A stretch of 64,000 nt of DNA from Sympetrum striolatum (GCA_947579665.1 OX388343.1:87214254-87278253); one strand, 5' to 3'. Positions 26,515-39,187 are shown, numbered from the stretch's first letter. A program made the numbers and translations. The notes: generated by a model not told the origin, from the letters alone.

Positions 26515-29500
26515 CTAAAAATAAATATTAAGAATATATTAATAATAAAGTTTGTAAGTAGAATCGCAGTATTTCCATGAATAATCATTCTTGTATTGAA
26601 ATACTTGATTTGAGTGTATAACATTTTCACATACAAGTTCATTTAATCCTATTAAATAAAAAATTTAGTAGTGTACTTTGTTTAAATAATATGGTATTAA
26701 TGATTTAACTATAGGGAAGAGTTATTATGCACCGTATATTTCACTATGGGATTCAACATTTTTGCTCAAATCTCTTTAAATTTGCTAAATTTCTTAGAAA
26801 GAAATATATCTATTATATATAGATGCTTCTCCCTATTCATTCATATAGATAGATAGATAGATAGATAGATAGGATACTAATTCACAGCCTAAATCACAAG
26901 CGTCATTGACTTGAAATTTTTACGACGTATTGGCCATAACGTGTAACCGCCAGAAAAATTGCGATTTTGAACCTCTGTGTCATGGGTTCGATTCCAAAGT
27001 CCTGATTTTTTCCATTTAAATGCATTGCTTTGATTTTCTGGAATTAAAAAAAAATACTTCCGTGATAGGTAGAAAATCGAAACTCTAGGAGCCTTTATAT
27101 ATGGTCATGATCTATCGGAAACAGTAATGACTTACGCAAAATATCCTGGGTTCGATGCTAGGACGATGCAAAAATCCGCCGTTTAAAATACATTGAGGTA
27201 GTTTTTCATGATTTTATTTGATGCACTTATCGAAATAATAAGAAGTTCTTGCTTCGCCACAAGATATATATTTAGAATTGGTTTCAGAAAAAAAATTAGA
27301 AACGACTGTACATTTCCTGGGTTCGATGCCAGAGCACATTATAATTTCTCTCATAAGGAATATAAGGGAAAAGTAGGACGTCGTTTGAAGCTGTTACACC
27401 CAATATTTCTTCTTGAATTTTCACACATAGTTAGGGGTTGTGATCTTCTGTTCTGCTGCATAGAAGGTATTACCAGAAAGACCCGGGTTCAAAGCCAGGC
27501 GGTAAATATATCCCACATTTAAAATACATTGAGTTACCTTTTCATTAATTTTTTTGATGCATTTATCGAAATGATAGGAAGTTCGTGCTGTGCTAGAAGA
27601 TGCATCGTAGGAATTGTTTTCAGAAAAAAATTTAGATAAGACAGAACAATTCCTGGGTTCGATGCCAGAGCATATAAATATTTCTCTCATAAGGAATATA
27701 AGGGAAAATAAGGACGTCGTTTGAGGCAGTTTCTAATATTTATGTTTAAATTTTTACTCATAGTTAGAGAGGGTGTTCTTCTGTTGTGCTGCGTAGTATG
27801 TTTGCCAGGAAGACCCGGGTTCGAACCCAGTTGGTAAATATATCCCCCATTTAAGATACATTGAGGTAGTTTTCATTATTTTTTTTTGATGCACTTATCG
27901 AAACAATAGAAGGTTCTTGCTTAGATAAGAGATGTATATTGAGACTCGGTTTTAGAAAAAAATTTAGATAAGACCATGCTGTTCCTGGGTTCGATGCCAG
28001 AGCACATTACAATTTCTCATATAAGGAATATATGTGAAAAGTAGTATGTCGTTTGAGGCAGTTGCACCCAATATTTCTGCATGAATTTACACACATAGTT
28101 AGAGATACTGATTTTCTGTCGTGCTGCATTGTAAGTATGACCTCAAAGACCCGGGTTCGATGCCAGATGATTACATTGAAGCGAATTTTAAGAATATTTT
28201 CTTTCCTTTTTTCTCGAATTTTCTCAAATATAATCTTTTTTTTTTCTTTTGAGGACCATCCCACTATGATGCCAATATGAAATTAGCTTTGTTGATCTGC
28301 TTGCAGTATGCAAGCTACAGTTTACTCGTATACCATATAAATAGATATATCACATATCTCTGCAGGTTACATTTCAACAGTTGAATCATACCTTGGTCAT
28401 TTTCAAAATTTGTAATAGGACATCTGTCCGTTTAAATAAAGTATTATTAATAAAGTATTATTATTCAAGTATTATTATAAAATAGGCCCCTAAATACAGG
28501 ATTATAGAAATTTTCTTAAATAAAAAATACAAAAATGAACATCCGCACGGCATAGAAGTGAAGCAAGGAAGTGCTGCCAGATGCAAGAAAATAAAATACT
28601 ATACTGTATTATTCAGATAATGATCGCTGATCTTAAGTAAATCCTTAGGTCGTTGATAGTTTGGGTGCCATCTTGTAAGACAGATATAGGCTAAAACAAG
28701 ACAACTTTGACAAATATTTATACCTTGTCTTATCTGTAAGTCACCGGTCACCTTATCTACAGAAATATATGGTAATTTTAATCAATGGAAATACAATCAT
28801 TACTCTTCTTATGCTTTAACACTAATAAAATTCACAGATTCAGGCGATACATTGTGGAAATCCATCATGAGAAATGAAGGAAGGAGAAGGGATAATTTTT
28901 CCAAAGAGTTTTATTTAGAACACGACCAGTTTCGAATATTGATCATAATGTAAAAAGTACCTCTTCTCCTTCCTTAATTTCTCACCTTAACAATAATTTT
29001 TGACATCTCCAGTTTGGGCATTATAGTAAATTATGAATTAAAATGTATTATAATCTTTGCTGAATAAAATTTAATTTGTAATTATTTGTCAGAAATCATT
29101 CTTCCGATAACATAGGAAGAATTTAAGTTTTTAAGAGTTTAAGAATTTTAAGAATAAAAAAATCAGGACTACCATCTGCTGAAAATATTTATAAAAATAT
29201 ATATTTCTCTTTCTTTATCTGTCATGTATAGATTTTTCATCTAACTACCATACTAAAATTCATAGCCTATGAACCAGGAATATGAAAAACCAAAGGCCAC
29301 AGTCCCTCCTCAAATTGTATTGACCTCCCCTATTTCCACCAGCCCTAATTCAATTAGTTAATTCACAATGTCTTAAATCTTAAGTTCTAGTGCCCTTTAA
29401 GTAAGTTATTCAATTTTATAAAAATTCCATCACTTTTTGTATAATTGTTTTTGGTTGTATTCTTGAGATATTTTTATTTACATTTTATTTTAATTCATCA

Positions 29501-32500
29501 GCCCTACACCATTCCCTCAGTTTTGATTTCTCTCCTTGGACCCCCTTCCAGTAAATATTTACATTACTCTCCTGCCATCAACCAATGACTTGGCCATTTT
29601 ATATTCAAGTGCTGCAATAGCTGAGGTCAATTTGTATACACAGGCTCCTATTGGGATTGTAGATAGCTAATATTCCTTTTCTACTGTACAGTACAAAAAT
29701 AAATTTCTGTATTGCGGGGTTCCATAACCTAATTCCCTCCAGCCGCTGATGCCTTGAATTCTAGGTATGTCTAAAATTTAGAATAAAAACTTTATTTTTC
29801 CTTTAAATAAATGAAAAATAGTTTCAAAATGTTAAAATAACTAAAAATTATATATTTTTTTAAAAAAAGTTTTCACGTCCAGCATTGATTTGCTGAATAC
29901 ATATATAGTAGCATTGAGTGGGTTAAAGGTGAATGTACTACTCATTCAGTTATTCAGAAGCCCTTTATGTCATATATTACCTATAAAAAAAACCAGCTGG
30001 AAAACGATACCTGCATCCAAGCATATGTGATCATAGAAGTTCTCTAAGTCCCAATTTTTCCCAAAACATTATAATTGTCATATTTACCCAATTTAATAAG
30101 TCCCCAAACAGAAGCCCTTTAGGAAATGTTACACATCTTAGGATTATAGGAAAGGATATTAGGGGAGTTAGTTGACCAAAGAACCTATTTATTGTAATAA
30201 CTTTAGATTTACTTTACAGATTTAATTTACATGGGTGCAGCAGCATAACTACCTTTTTTAAATGCTTTTTAATGTGAAAAAAGGAAGTTATGTTACTGCA
30301 CCCTGTTAAAACATCACACAAAAATGAGTTATATCAATGAAGCATTGCATGGAGGAAAGAATACTTCTGAAAGATTGTATGTACCTCCATACTTGTGACA
30401 TATGATATGAGTCTTCAAGAAATTTCTCAATTTAAAATATTATTTCAAGATTACTTATATAATTTAAGGTTCAGTCAAAGTCAAAGTTCACTTCAACCTC
30501 CTACAAAATATCTTCTATGGTTAAAAAAGTATTAAAATGAAATTATGTTCTCATGTTGATAAGAATGTAGTTTTATTCTTTCCTGAATAAATTAGCTAAG
30601 TAATACTATGATAATAATAATACATTACCTGAAAAAACCATGTTCCTTGAAGCAAGGTAAAATATGATCGAGCTAGTGCTGCTAAAACATTTCTTCTGTT
30701 CTTAAGTTCTAACAAAACTGCTAGTGCACAGGCCACAACATCACAAAATAGCATCATGTGTATCTGCAAAAATTCAAATCCAGAAATGAGAACAGCCAAT
30801 AAAATATAAGAAACGATATATGAATGAATGAGGGGTTGGGTAAAATATTTATCTGATAAAGATATTCAGGCTAACATGTGTCACACAATATTATTGGATG
30901 AGATTTATCTACACAGACAATTTACAGTACACATGGCATCTGAAATAATGAAGAACTGGTTTGGCAAACTTAGTAGATTTTAGAGAAAGGCTTTTGAACA
31001 CTTATATAAATAGCTGAAATTTACCTCATCCACTTCAATCCTATTGAGAATTTTATAAGCTCAAAAATATTCATCCTTATTATATTGATCCATGTATGTA
31101 TAAGCATATTTTCATATTCCCAGAGATTTATCTGTGTTAGTGTACATTTACTGACCTGAATATCCATTGGTGAACGTCCATGCAAGTGATTGAAAAAAAG
31201 AAATCCTTCTGCTGCAAAAGCAAGAAATGCAACTCCATAATCCAAGTCACGAGGTATAGCTCTACATTTCCAGTGATACAATATGTCCAAAATTCCAGAG
31301 AAACCAAAAAAGGAATACATAGTAATATGCTGTGCATTCCCAATATGTACAAACTTTCCATTTTCAAAAGCTGTTACTGCTTCACCTAAGATAAGAATGG
31401 ACTGAATTTAATTAATGTAGTATATCCATGTATCTATGGAACAGTAGAAACAGCATAATGATATAAGCATGAAGTATTCACATTACATCACAAATCTTCA
31501 TCAATACTAACTTTTTCTTAACATCTGAGTCTGTATTTATTTTTAACATCAAATATTTTCTGTTGGTTTGATGACGATGGACCACAATTTTTTTGATTTC
31601 TGTTATAGGCTTCAGAATTTTTTTTCAGAAAATATTCAAATAATTTCTTTTAAATTATAACTTAATTGATAGGTTTTAGTCATTTATGATAGTTTGCATA
31701 TTTAAAAATAGAAATTTTGTGTGTATATGTAAAGCTTCCCAAGCTCTAAGTCATAATAAAATGCAATATATTTCAAAAATGCAATCCGAGTTGGGTGAAG
31801 AAGTTTTTGGTGCATCATGGAGTCATGACTCAGCATGTTTTTTATTTTATGTTGCTATTGAGGCCAAAGAAGATTGTGATAAGCCCAAACAAGAAATTAA
31901 AAATTTAATTACATAGTGTGAAGTGAACAATATGCATCTTAACTTTGATAAGTATAACATAGTCTTGTATTGTAAAAGTACCAAACCAATATTATATTCT
32001 TATAATACTGATAACAAGCCCCTTCAAGGCTTTTTTCAGTAAAAGATTTAGGTATTACGATGACCACTAATCTTACCTTCTTTGTTCATATTGCCACTAT
32101 TTGTAATTAAGCATCCAAACTTATTAGTTTTATAAGTAGAGTATTTAGAGATTTCACCAACCCAAAATTCAATGCTAATTTATACAAAAATTTGGTTTGT
32201 TCCATATTAGAGTACTGTGTAATTGTCTGGTTTCCATATAATGAGGTATACATGACTAAACTTGAGAAATTACATCTACATTTGAATTTAGATATAAATT
32301 AAAAAATGGCTTCATGTTTCATGATGATTGAGATAGAGCTTGAATAAGCCATAGAGGTAAAAAAGATTTGAAAGCCTTAATGCATCACACATTTGCAAAT
32401 TCTTTTGAATCCATTAAGAAATATTGGAAATATATATATATACTTTGAAACAAATTTTTGAAAAATTCTTCAAATAGAATTCTTCTTTTTATAGAGCACT

Positions 32501-33396
32501 AATGAATTATCCAAAATTTATATTAAAGGAACTGATTAGGAGTTGAAATATGTAAATTATGAACGAAGCTATGATCTTTCTTGAATTTTGGGTCAGGTTG
32601 GGTGTGAGCATTGTAAATGGCATTATTATCGAGGTACTTTTGGAGGAAGTGGTCTATTTATGAAGAATTTGTCATTTTCAGAATTGATTGTTTGAAAAAT
32701 TCATTTCCAAAGAATTTGCTTTCCAAGAATTTGTTTTCAAAAATTTAGTATTCAAATAATTTTCCTTTAACTAAAATATTTTGGGTCCCAAACATTTAAT
32801 TACGCTGTAAAAGATTTGTTTTGATCATTGAGCTAAGTTAAACTTCTTAAAGTAATTAAAATTTATATAATATATTCAGGACTTTGCTTTTTGCAATATT
32901 TATGTTAACGATATCTAAATAACTGTTATATCAGGAGAGTTATTACCAAAATTTTCAATTCTATGAATACGTGCTCTAGCTAACATAAAATTCCATTACT
33001 TTTGTAAGATATTATGCTAAATTTTTCAATTGCCCCTGTATAATTTTTATAAAATCTTACCTATTATTCCAATTATGACAGAGACAACTTTTATAAGCCC
33101 CTCAACTGGTATCCTCCCGTAACACATTCTGCAAGGAAATGAAATCGTGTTCCAGTAACCTTTTTCCCCATTCTGATGAAATTTTTTGGTTATGAAGTAC
33201 CTAGAAAAATGCAAATTGTAGGTAAAATAATATCATGACTGTAAGTCTCAATTAAACATGAACAGAAATGTACATTAATGCAAAGTAGAAATCAAGTATG
33301 AAACCAGTCTTACCTCCTAAAGATTGAATATATCCACCATAGAGGAAACAAGGTGAAAAACAAACCAGGCACTAAATGACCTAAAAAGCTTCCCAT
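26164..33396 (-). CDS. TMEM45 family (DUF716) membrane protein, complete
   Basis: Multi-pass membrane protein of unsettled biochemical role. Coding exons 5' to 3': 33396-33314, 33200-33061, 31385-31156, 30763-30629, 26514-26164. They give 312 residues against about 275 in vertebrate TMEM45, the excess lying in the C-terminal tail. Every junction is GT-AG and in phase (AG|G, G|GT, then phase 0 twice). It begins MGSFLGHLVPGLFF, the family's start, and has FFGFSGILDILYH, EGFLFFNHLHGR and LLQGTWFFQVGFILYPP in family order. Five or more hydrophobic segments are visible. The ATG is preceded in the same exon by 22 bases of 5' UTR after an acceptor, so the promoter lies in an upstream non-coding exon. 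Intron 4 (4.1 kb) holds a tandem array, intron 2 a LINE fragment. Arthropods may have several TMEM45 paralogues, so no subtype is assigned. Confidence 0.9.
26846..26872. repeat. AGAT tetranucleotide microsatellite
   Basis: About six and a half AGAT units just upstream of the tandem array. Confidence 0.95.
26930..28200. repeat. Tandem array, ~167-bp period (334-bp dimers), each with a tRNA B-box
   Basis: GGTTCGA or GGTTCAA starts at 26985, 27149, 27320, 27486, 27656, 27818, 27988 and 28154, at intervals of 162-171 bp. Alternate units are more alike: CCTGGGTTCGATGCCAGAGC starts at 27317, 27652 and 27984, and GACCCGGGTTC-type units alternate with them, giving a 332-335-bp dimer. Inter-box sequence is shared within each class (ATACATTGAG, GATGCACTTATCGAAA, CTCATAAGGAATATAAGGG). 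The units at 26985 and 27818 match the RGTTCRANNCC B-box fully. Upstream A-boxes are poor, so these are tRNA-derived relics at best. Confidence 0.85.
28868..28984 (-). mobile_element. Inverted Penelope-like fragment pair
   Basis: The arm TGAGAAATGAAGGAAGGAGA at 28868 is repeated in reverse at 28960-28984 (CTTCTCCTTCCTTAATTTCTCA region). On the minus strand GAAACTGGTCGTG (28933-28921) resembles GAAACCGGTCGTG of the element at 61 kb. The upstream CTGATGA core is degenerate. Confidence 0.5.
30233..30303. repeat. Inverted repeat, ~27-bp arms
   Basis: GGGTGCAGCAGCATAACTAC at the left and GTTATGTTACTGCACCC at the right pair with few mismatches around an AT-rich loop, inside TMEM45 intron 4. Confidence 0.65.
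30629..30763 (-). CDS. TMEM45 exon 4
   Basis: 45 codons, phase 0 at both ends (TTTGCAG|ATA, TTTCAG|GTAATG). It encodes the membrane segment MMLFCDVVACALAVLLEL, NRRNVLAALARSYF and LLQGTWFFQ, the family's most conserved block. Confidence 0.9.
31156..31385 (-). CDS. TMEM45 exon 3
   Basis: Starts with GT completing a glycine codon, then 76 codons. It encodes HITMYSFFGFSGILDILYH and a second membrane segment ending EGFLFFNHLHGRSPMDIQ. The histidine-containing HLHGR motif matches the family's H-x-HGR/N motif. Donor CAG|GTCAGT. Confidence 0.9.
31386..33060. other. TMEM45 intron 2
   Basis: 1.7-kb intron whose centre is a LINE fragment (31720-32340). Nothing else was recognised. Confidence 0.7.
31720..32340 (+). 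mobile_element. LINE fragment, reverse transcriptase C-terminus
   Basis: NMHLNFDKYNIVLYCKSTK near 31930, then remains of KDLGITMTTNLTFFVHIA, ASKLISFISRVFRDFTN and LVCSILEYCVIVWFPYNE near 32150-32250. These are the usual thumb-region blocks of a Jockey/CR1-type element. Several stops. It is antisense to TMEM45 and not close to the 17.9-kb family. Confidence 0.75.
33061..33200 (-). CDS. TMEM45 exon 2
   Basis: Begins with G completing AGG after acceptor TTTCTAG, then 46 codons and a final G before GTAAGA. It encodes YFITKKFHQNGEKGYWN, a loop, and the membrane segment GLIKVVSVIIGIIG. Confidence 0.9.
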
Positions 33397-33418
33397 GCTG
33401 CTAAATTATTTTCCTTAT
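33314..33418 (-). CDS. TMEM45 exon 1: start codon and first membrane segment
   Basis: The acceptor TTTTTGCAG precedes 33418, leaving 22 bases of 5' UTR before ATG at 33396-33394. It encodes MGSFLGHLVPGLFF and TLFPLWWIYSIFR, the family's conserved start and first hydrophobic helix. Coding part 83 nt, donor AG|GTAAGA. Confidence 0.9.
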
Positions 33419-36026
33419 CTGCAAAAATATAAATTCAAAATTATTCAGATAATTTGAAATAAGAGAAATTAAAAATACAAGAAGCTACATGGTTTAAGGT
33501 GACTGTTTACTTGCTTTAATAAAAATTTGAAATGTCACTGCTCAGCACAATTTTTCCCTGTATATTTTATGTAATAATGTTTAATGTTATTGCCCTGTAA
33601 GTATGTCCTGTTAGATATTACAATCTCATGTTAATAGAATTGCTGGGACCGTGATTTTGCAGCAGGAAAATGAAAAGACAAACTTTAATCTACCACAATA
33701 TTAGTATTCACTGTCAAATAATAATTTGTGGCCCTTTCATGTTTCATCTCATACTCGGCTACTTTATAAGGAACCAAATAAGAAGGGCCTTTAAAGGCCG
33801 AGGATTGAAAATATATCATGTTTCATCTTTTTGTAGAGTTTTGGAAAATTCAAACTGTAAGTTTCTAAAGTTTGTAAAAATGACAGTATGGCATTTACTA
33901 TCACATTTGCTTTTGCATTTTTGACTTAACGGTATTGCTACGAAATAACCCGTGGTATCGTTATATCGACTAATCCGGGCGCTAGAATCGCAGAGGGAGG
34001 CTATTCGGCATGGTGGATAGTCTAGAAATTATTGGAAGCCTGCTTACGAAGGGACAACAGGGCAACCTTTGAAGAAACCCGTCTTAAAGGTCAAATTGAC
34101 GCCGGTGAGCGCTTACGTTCAAATTACCTCAGCAATCGAAGTATGAGGTTGTCGGAAGTCATGGCGCCTTTTTTTATTCAAATTCATTTATTTATATAAT
34201 GAACAATAATAAATCAATGGTTCAACCAATCGCCCTTTGTGTTAATAATCTTTTGCTAATTTTTTTCAATTAGCTTAAATTCCTCGCTCATAAGAGGACC
34301 TGTCTTAGTAGGCGAAAAATTGAACAAGGTACTGATTTACGGTCTGTTTGAAATTAAACGTAATAACATTCGAGGAGTTTTGAAGAGCGCGAAAAAATGA
34401 AAATCTAACGGTCGCGCTATTAAACGTATGTGGATTATTATCAGTATTTTTCTCCTCTTAGTCTGACAGGCAAGTAACAAGCAATATTTCACTACTCAGA
34501 GATCTTCCTCTGATGCCATTTGATACGAATTATCACGTCTTGACCAACGCTGTTTGCGCACTATGTTGTTATAAATATCCATCGCCAGTTATAAAACGCT
34601 TCAAAAACGGACCGTTGTTCTCACGTTTAATGAACACATCGCAGACGTTACTCGCCGACAAAAAAATTCTTCGAGTTAACGCAGAAGCCAAACATCCAGC
34701 TTGCTTATGTCTCCAAGATTCTTCATGCGGTTGCGAACGCTTAACTAATAATTGTTCGATATTTCTATCGCCACTAAAGTTGCGTAACATGGGTTAAATT
34801 TGATGTATGCCTTGATTTTGTCGTCATCAAACTCGATGGGCTTCCTTGACCAAGGAGAGAAGTTGAAACCCAAATTACCAGCACGAAATTCTGTGGGCCA
34901 TCGTTGACCCTTTCTTTTAAAATATTGTCACCATAAGCTTAACGCAAGTGTGCCCAAATATGACACACGTCCTTCCCTTCCCGGAAATGAAAAAGTAAAA
35001 TATAGCGAAAATTCACTGTTCTGTCTTTCTTTTTAGCCTTTTTGTAAAATCGCTCAATTGATTTTTTTAAATGAAGCTAGAACTATTAAATGACTCAGCA
35101 GTAGCATATATTCGAATGAGTTTAATACTTCAATAAAAAGCTAGCGCCAGAGATTGCCGAAATGGGTAATGACTTTTCGACTACCCAATAAATGCACAAA
35201 TGCACTGATAAAGTACCAACTAGTTTAACAACAGGAATCCGTTTTAATTACATAAACATCAATTCGAAGTTTTGTAGATCAAGAGAAAGTAAACAGCAAA
35301 AACAAAGTGTTGTAAATAGCAACGAATAAATACCGGTTTATGCACGAATCGATAGCAAGTACCCGTGTTAAAGAGGTACCTACTCTTTTGCTTTGATGAA
35401 AGGGTCATGTCATTCTTTTCCCATAACAATTACAACTCATAAAATTTTAATTCTATTTAGTGGTGCTTATAAATACAGATACCGGTTTTAATTCAGGATT
35501 AATTGAAGATTTAATTCCGAATAATCAAGGATCTGCATTGAAAAAATATTCTTTCGCAAATGGTCAGAACTGTAGAGTCAAGAATCAGAAATTTTTAAAG
35601 AATATATCAGAATCATTCGTCCAGACTTCTAACCATAGTAAAGAAGCTTCTATATAGACTTTGGACTACCTTGGGGTAGTCAAAGTCCTACCTTCAATCT
35701 ACTTCAACTAGCTTCAATCTAGCAGTTACGAATCTAAGGCAATAGGATTAAAATAAATAAAGTAAAAAATAATAATACATGCACTGTAGTCTCCATAAAA
35801 ATTGAAAGACCGTTAACATACCTGTGATAGCTCTCTTATATTAATTGTTATGACTTTTACTTCCTCAATAATAAGAATTGGTTATTTTGGAGAATGATCT
35901 GCAGAGAATAGCTCTATCTCCTAACTGGGCTTCCTAGAAAGATATTTTAAACAATATAAAAACATTCCGTTTCAATGGATGGTTATTAGTTCTATTTATG
36001 TTAAAGGTGAAATTTTCGACACTCAC
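33419..36026. other. Probable 5' intron of TMEM45
   Basis: Between the acceptor of the first coding exon and candidate 5' UTR exons. It holds the mariner relic at 34480-34930 and a moderately GC-rich patch near 33940-34170 with a possible donor GAG|GTAATT at 34128. No other feature was seen. Confidence 0.4.
34480..34930 (-). mobile_element. mariner transposase relic
   Basis: On the minus strand the N-terminal HTH region reads QRWPTEFRAGNLGF near 34915-34870, then DDDKIKAYIKFNP near 34830. After a frame change comes the catalytic region: VCDVFIKRENNGPFLKRFITG near 34650-34585 and YNNIVRKQRWSRR near 34560. The family's ITGDE-K-W box has become ITGDGYL, and stops are present. Inverted ends were not identified. 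Confidence 0.75.
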
Positions 36027-36200
36027 CTTCAAGCTGTAGGAAGCGACGACGGTGTGGAGCTTCAGAGATGAAAAGGACAACCGGAAGAACGTGAGAAAAC
36101 GATGGAATACTTATAGCGGACATAGTGGCGCGCGCCAAGATAAGATAGAAAAGATAGTGTTTTACAGATAAAAGCATCGATACCCCGCGGCGAACCGGTG
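36027..36200 (-). promoter_or_regulatory. Candidate 5' UTR exon and promoter of TMEM45
   Basis: A local patch rich in G+C and CpG (CGCCGCGGGG, GGCGCGCGCC) ends on the minus strand at CTTGAAG|GTGAGT, a near-perfect donor at 36027. Joined to the acceptor at 33418 it would make a spliced leader. It contains an upstream ATG out of frame with the TMEM45 start. A second candidate with CCAAG|GTAAGT ends at 40549. Neither can be confirmed without transcripts. Confidence 0.4.
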
Positions 36201-38878
36201 TGTGGATCATACTCTCTCAATATCCCACCCATAGCGTCGGAACCCTTTCAATAAAGTCTTCCCTTTGGTACATTTTTTATGCATCCTCGAAAGCCAATCT
36301 TCAGGGGTCCTCTTCCGCCGATGACGGCGAAATACGTCCATTATTCATGAGTGACGCTACTTTGGGAAATAACGTTTGAAAGATTTATCTGATCAAAGGG
36401 ATCAGTGGATAGTAATGATTCATCGCTTTCTTCCACCTGGCTATCATTGCCCATTCGATGCGATGAGAGCAAGGTAAAAGGCACGTCTGTCCCCAAAATA
36501 TGAAATTCAACGTCCTATTCAGAGCTGAGAATTCATTCGTGTTGTAGCAATTTTCATCTTCAAAATCGAGTTTGATAACATTTCTAATGAATTGCTCAAC
36601 GGCAGGCCTTATTCCGTAAATTTTTATATTTCATTTATGCAAGGGCAACCATGACGGGGGTTATCTGAATGTCTACCATCCATACCCCCAGTTTGATGGA
36701 GCCCAATTTTGAAAAGATAAATTTAATATTTTGAGGAAGGAAAACAATTTATCTCTCAGAACTTTTAAATGACTGATATCTGGATTTAATTATTAGCAGT
36801 TTCTTATCGTATAATGGTAGGGGAAGAGGAAAAAAGCGCCCGGATTGGAATTTGCAACCAGACCCCCTATGGTAGATGGTCTGCCCTGCTCCTATGATAA
36901 TGGATTTCTTTCTTTCAATCTCATTACATTTACATATAGTTCTATAACATCTTATTGGAATCTGTTATAAGCTCTGAATCTGAAATAATATCTAAAACAA
37001 TACATAAAGCATTGCCTTAAATATATTAATATATTTACTGGCAAGCTTGCCAGTAAAATGAGATATATCCCATTCAAAAACTGTGTCCTGTGATGGTTCC
37101 CTACCCGTACGCTGTACCATGCGGCCAAAAGAAAGCTTTTACACAGCAATCAAATAATTTGCGAGAGTTACATATGCTTTAAAAACATGTTTGCAACACC
37201 GCAACGAAAATTCTCATAATTGAGATCTAGAATGACAATTTCTAATATATTTAAGTCGTTCAGTGCACCGTTAAGTTCGATTTTATAGACGACAAAGCGT
37301 GGAGGAAATGAGATTGGGAACTGTTGCAACACGGAATGCGTAAATGTGCGAACCAAAAACTTTCTATCGCGCGTTCGTAGTTGCAGTTACTCACATCTAA
37401 CAATAAGATAAAAATTCATTTTTCTATTAACGGCTTCAAGGAGACCATTAAAGATGAATTTCCGAATGTGAAGGGAAAATTGGATGACGGTTTTAAATCA
37501 AGTATTTTTATAACTATCAAACTAAAAAGACATTATATAAGATGATTCGTTAACCATCGACCAGTTTCCCATTGCGATCCATTACAGGAGGTTCGTGAGG
37601 ATAATTAGGAGTTTACTACGGAGTAGCCTCTTTGTGCCCTTTCGTGAAAATCTTGGTAGTCGGTAAATTACGATACGTATATATATTTAAATTCATATAC
37701 TTAGAACGATTCAATCGCATCACTTTGACGCTCCGTAAACTCAGCGCTCTTTACAACAGCCGCAATTCCACGGAGTTGGTAGATTCGCTCCATAGCAATG
37801 ATGAGGACCCTTTGTTCTATCCCTGTGTCTATGAGACTTACCTCACATCTAATATGGACAACTTTCGAAATTCGTAATAGGAAAAACAGAATAGTTTGAA
37901 ATATTTATTATACAAATAATTTAATGCGGATAGAGGAAGAGTAAGACCCAGCACTGAAATCCGACCATTTGATTGGACGATCTTCAATATAATAGTCATC
38001 TCCTTTTTTCTTGTTTATGCTGATGCTAACGAGTTATAAGTTAAGTTAAATGACGATAAAGGGATGTATTAAGATAGTACAATTAAAATGATTTTGTTGT
38101 CATGATAATAATGAGATATTCCGAATAATATTAATAATAAATAATTCAATGAGTCCCTAGAGCATTAAAAAATAATGATCATCTATGCTGAATTATATCG
38201 CGACCAGAAAAGTGTACCAATGTTATGGACACCAAATTTATAAACCATCCAACTAATAATAGCATTTTCTAAATGCCAAGATAAATGTATTACCGATTAC
38301 CTATTTACGAGGAAAACTAACACTTAAATGGGCGTATTTGTTTGCATTAGATAAAAACCTCCGAAGACCACCTTACGTCAACTACGTATTGCGCTAGACC
38401 AAATACTTCTTCACGGAAAATTACGAAATCCTACTTTCCTTTTATTTTCTCTGAAAATGGCACATATTTCTTGTTTTCACGAAAAGTTTGAGGAATAAAA
38501 TGAAAAGTTTGATATCGTGATCATAAGACATTTCAAGCACTAAACGGAGTTCGTAAACACCAGTAGAGAGCTACTATAAGGCTCAATGGAAAAGTTCTTA
38601 AATCTGACTAAAATTTCTGTTATTGTAGCCCATCCATAAGAATGTTTAATTGTAATCATCGAGGTAGAAATTAGTTTCTGTAGTCGAGTTAGATAAGGTT
38701 AACATCGACGAATTTAATCATCTACGTCTGAGCTTGATTCTATTCACCCTAATAGAGTTACTTTTTTCTAACAATGTTTTCCTTCTCTACCGTGGATAAT
38801 TCTCTAGATTAAAAATTATTCTAATTAGTGAATCATAAATATTTCACTATCTTCAAAATTGCTAAAGCTTGAGTTATG

Positions 38879-38920
38879 GTTGCCTATCATGCCTTACTAC
38901 TGTAAGGCATGATAGGCAAC
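38879..38920. repeat. Perfect 19-bp hairpin
   Basis: GTTGCCTATCATGCCTTAC and its exact reverse complement are separated by the four bases TACT. No T-tract or other terminator mark follows, and no gene ends here. Confidence 0.9.
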
Positions 38921-39187
38921 TGAATTAATGTTATCATCATCCTGAAGGTCATCATCCTGAAGGGTCTTGGATCCTCATCCTCTCCAATATACAAACAGCT
39001 ACAGAAATCTGATGAGAGGGGTTAGAGTGACTCGGCAAGTAGAGGAGTGAGGCGGCGCTTACTTTGCTCACAGAGCTTCAGAACGACACATAGAGCCGCT
39101 TTAAATAGGGGACAATTTGAATATTATAATCTGAATGTTCATTCACGTTCATCATAGTCAAAAACAAGACCGATTGCGAGGCAAGAA

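Larger units (their letters stand above)
26515..30628. other. TMEM45 intron 4
   Basis: 4.1-kb intron with an AGAT microsatellite, the tandem B-box array (26930-28200), a Penelope-like inverted pair (28868-28984) and a hairpin (30233-30303). No exon was seen. Confidence 0.7.

Noticed and set aside
31137..31367. 76-residue minus frame overlapping TMEM45 exon 3
   Set aside because: Different frame of the same exon; the family match and splice phases support the other frame.
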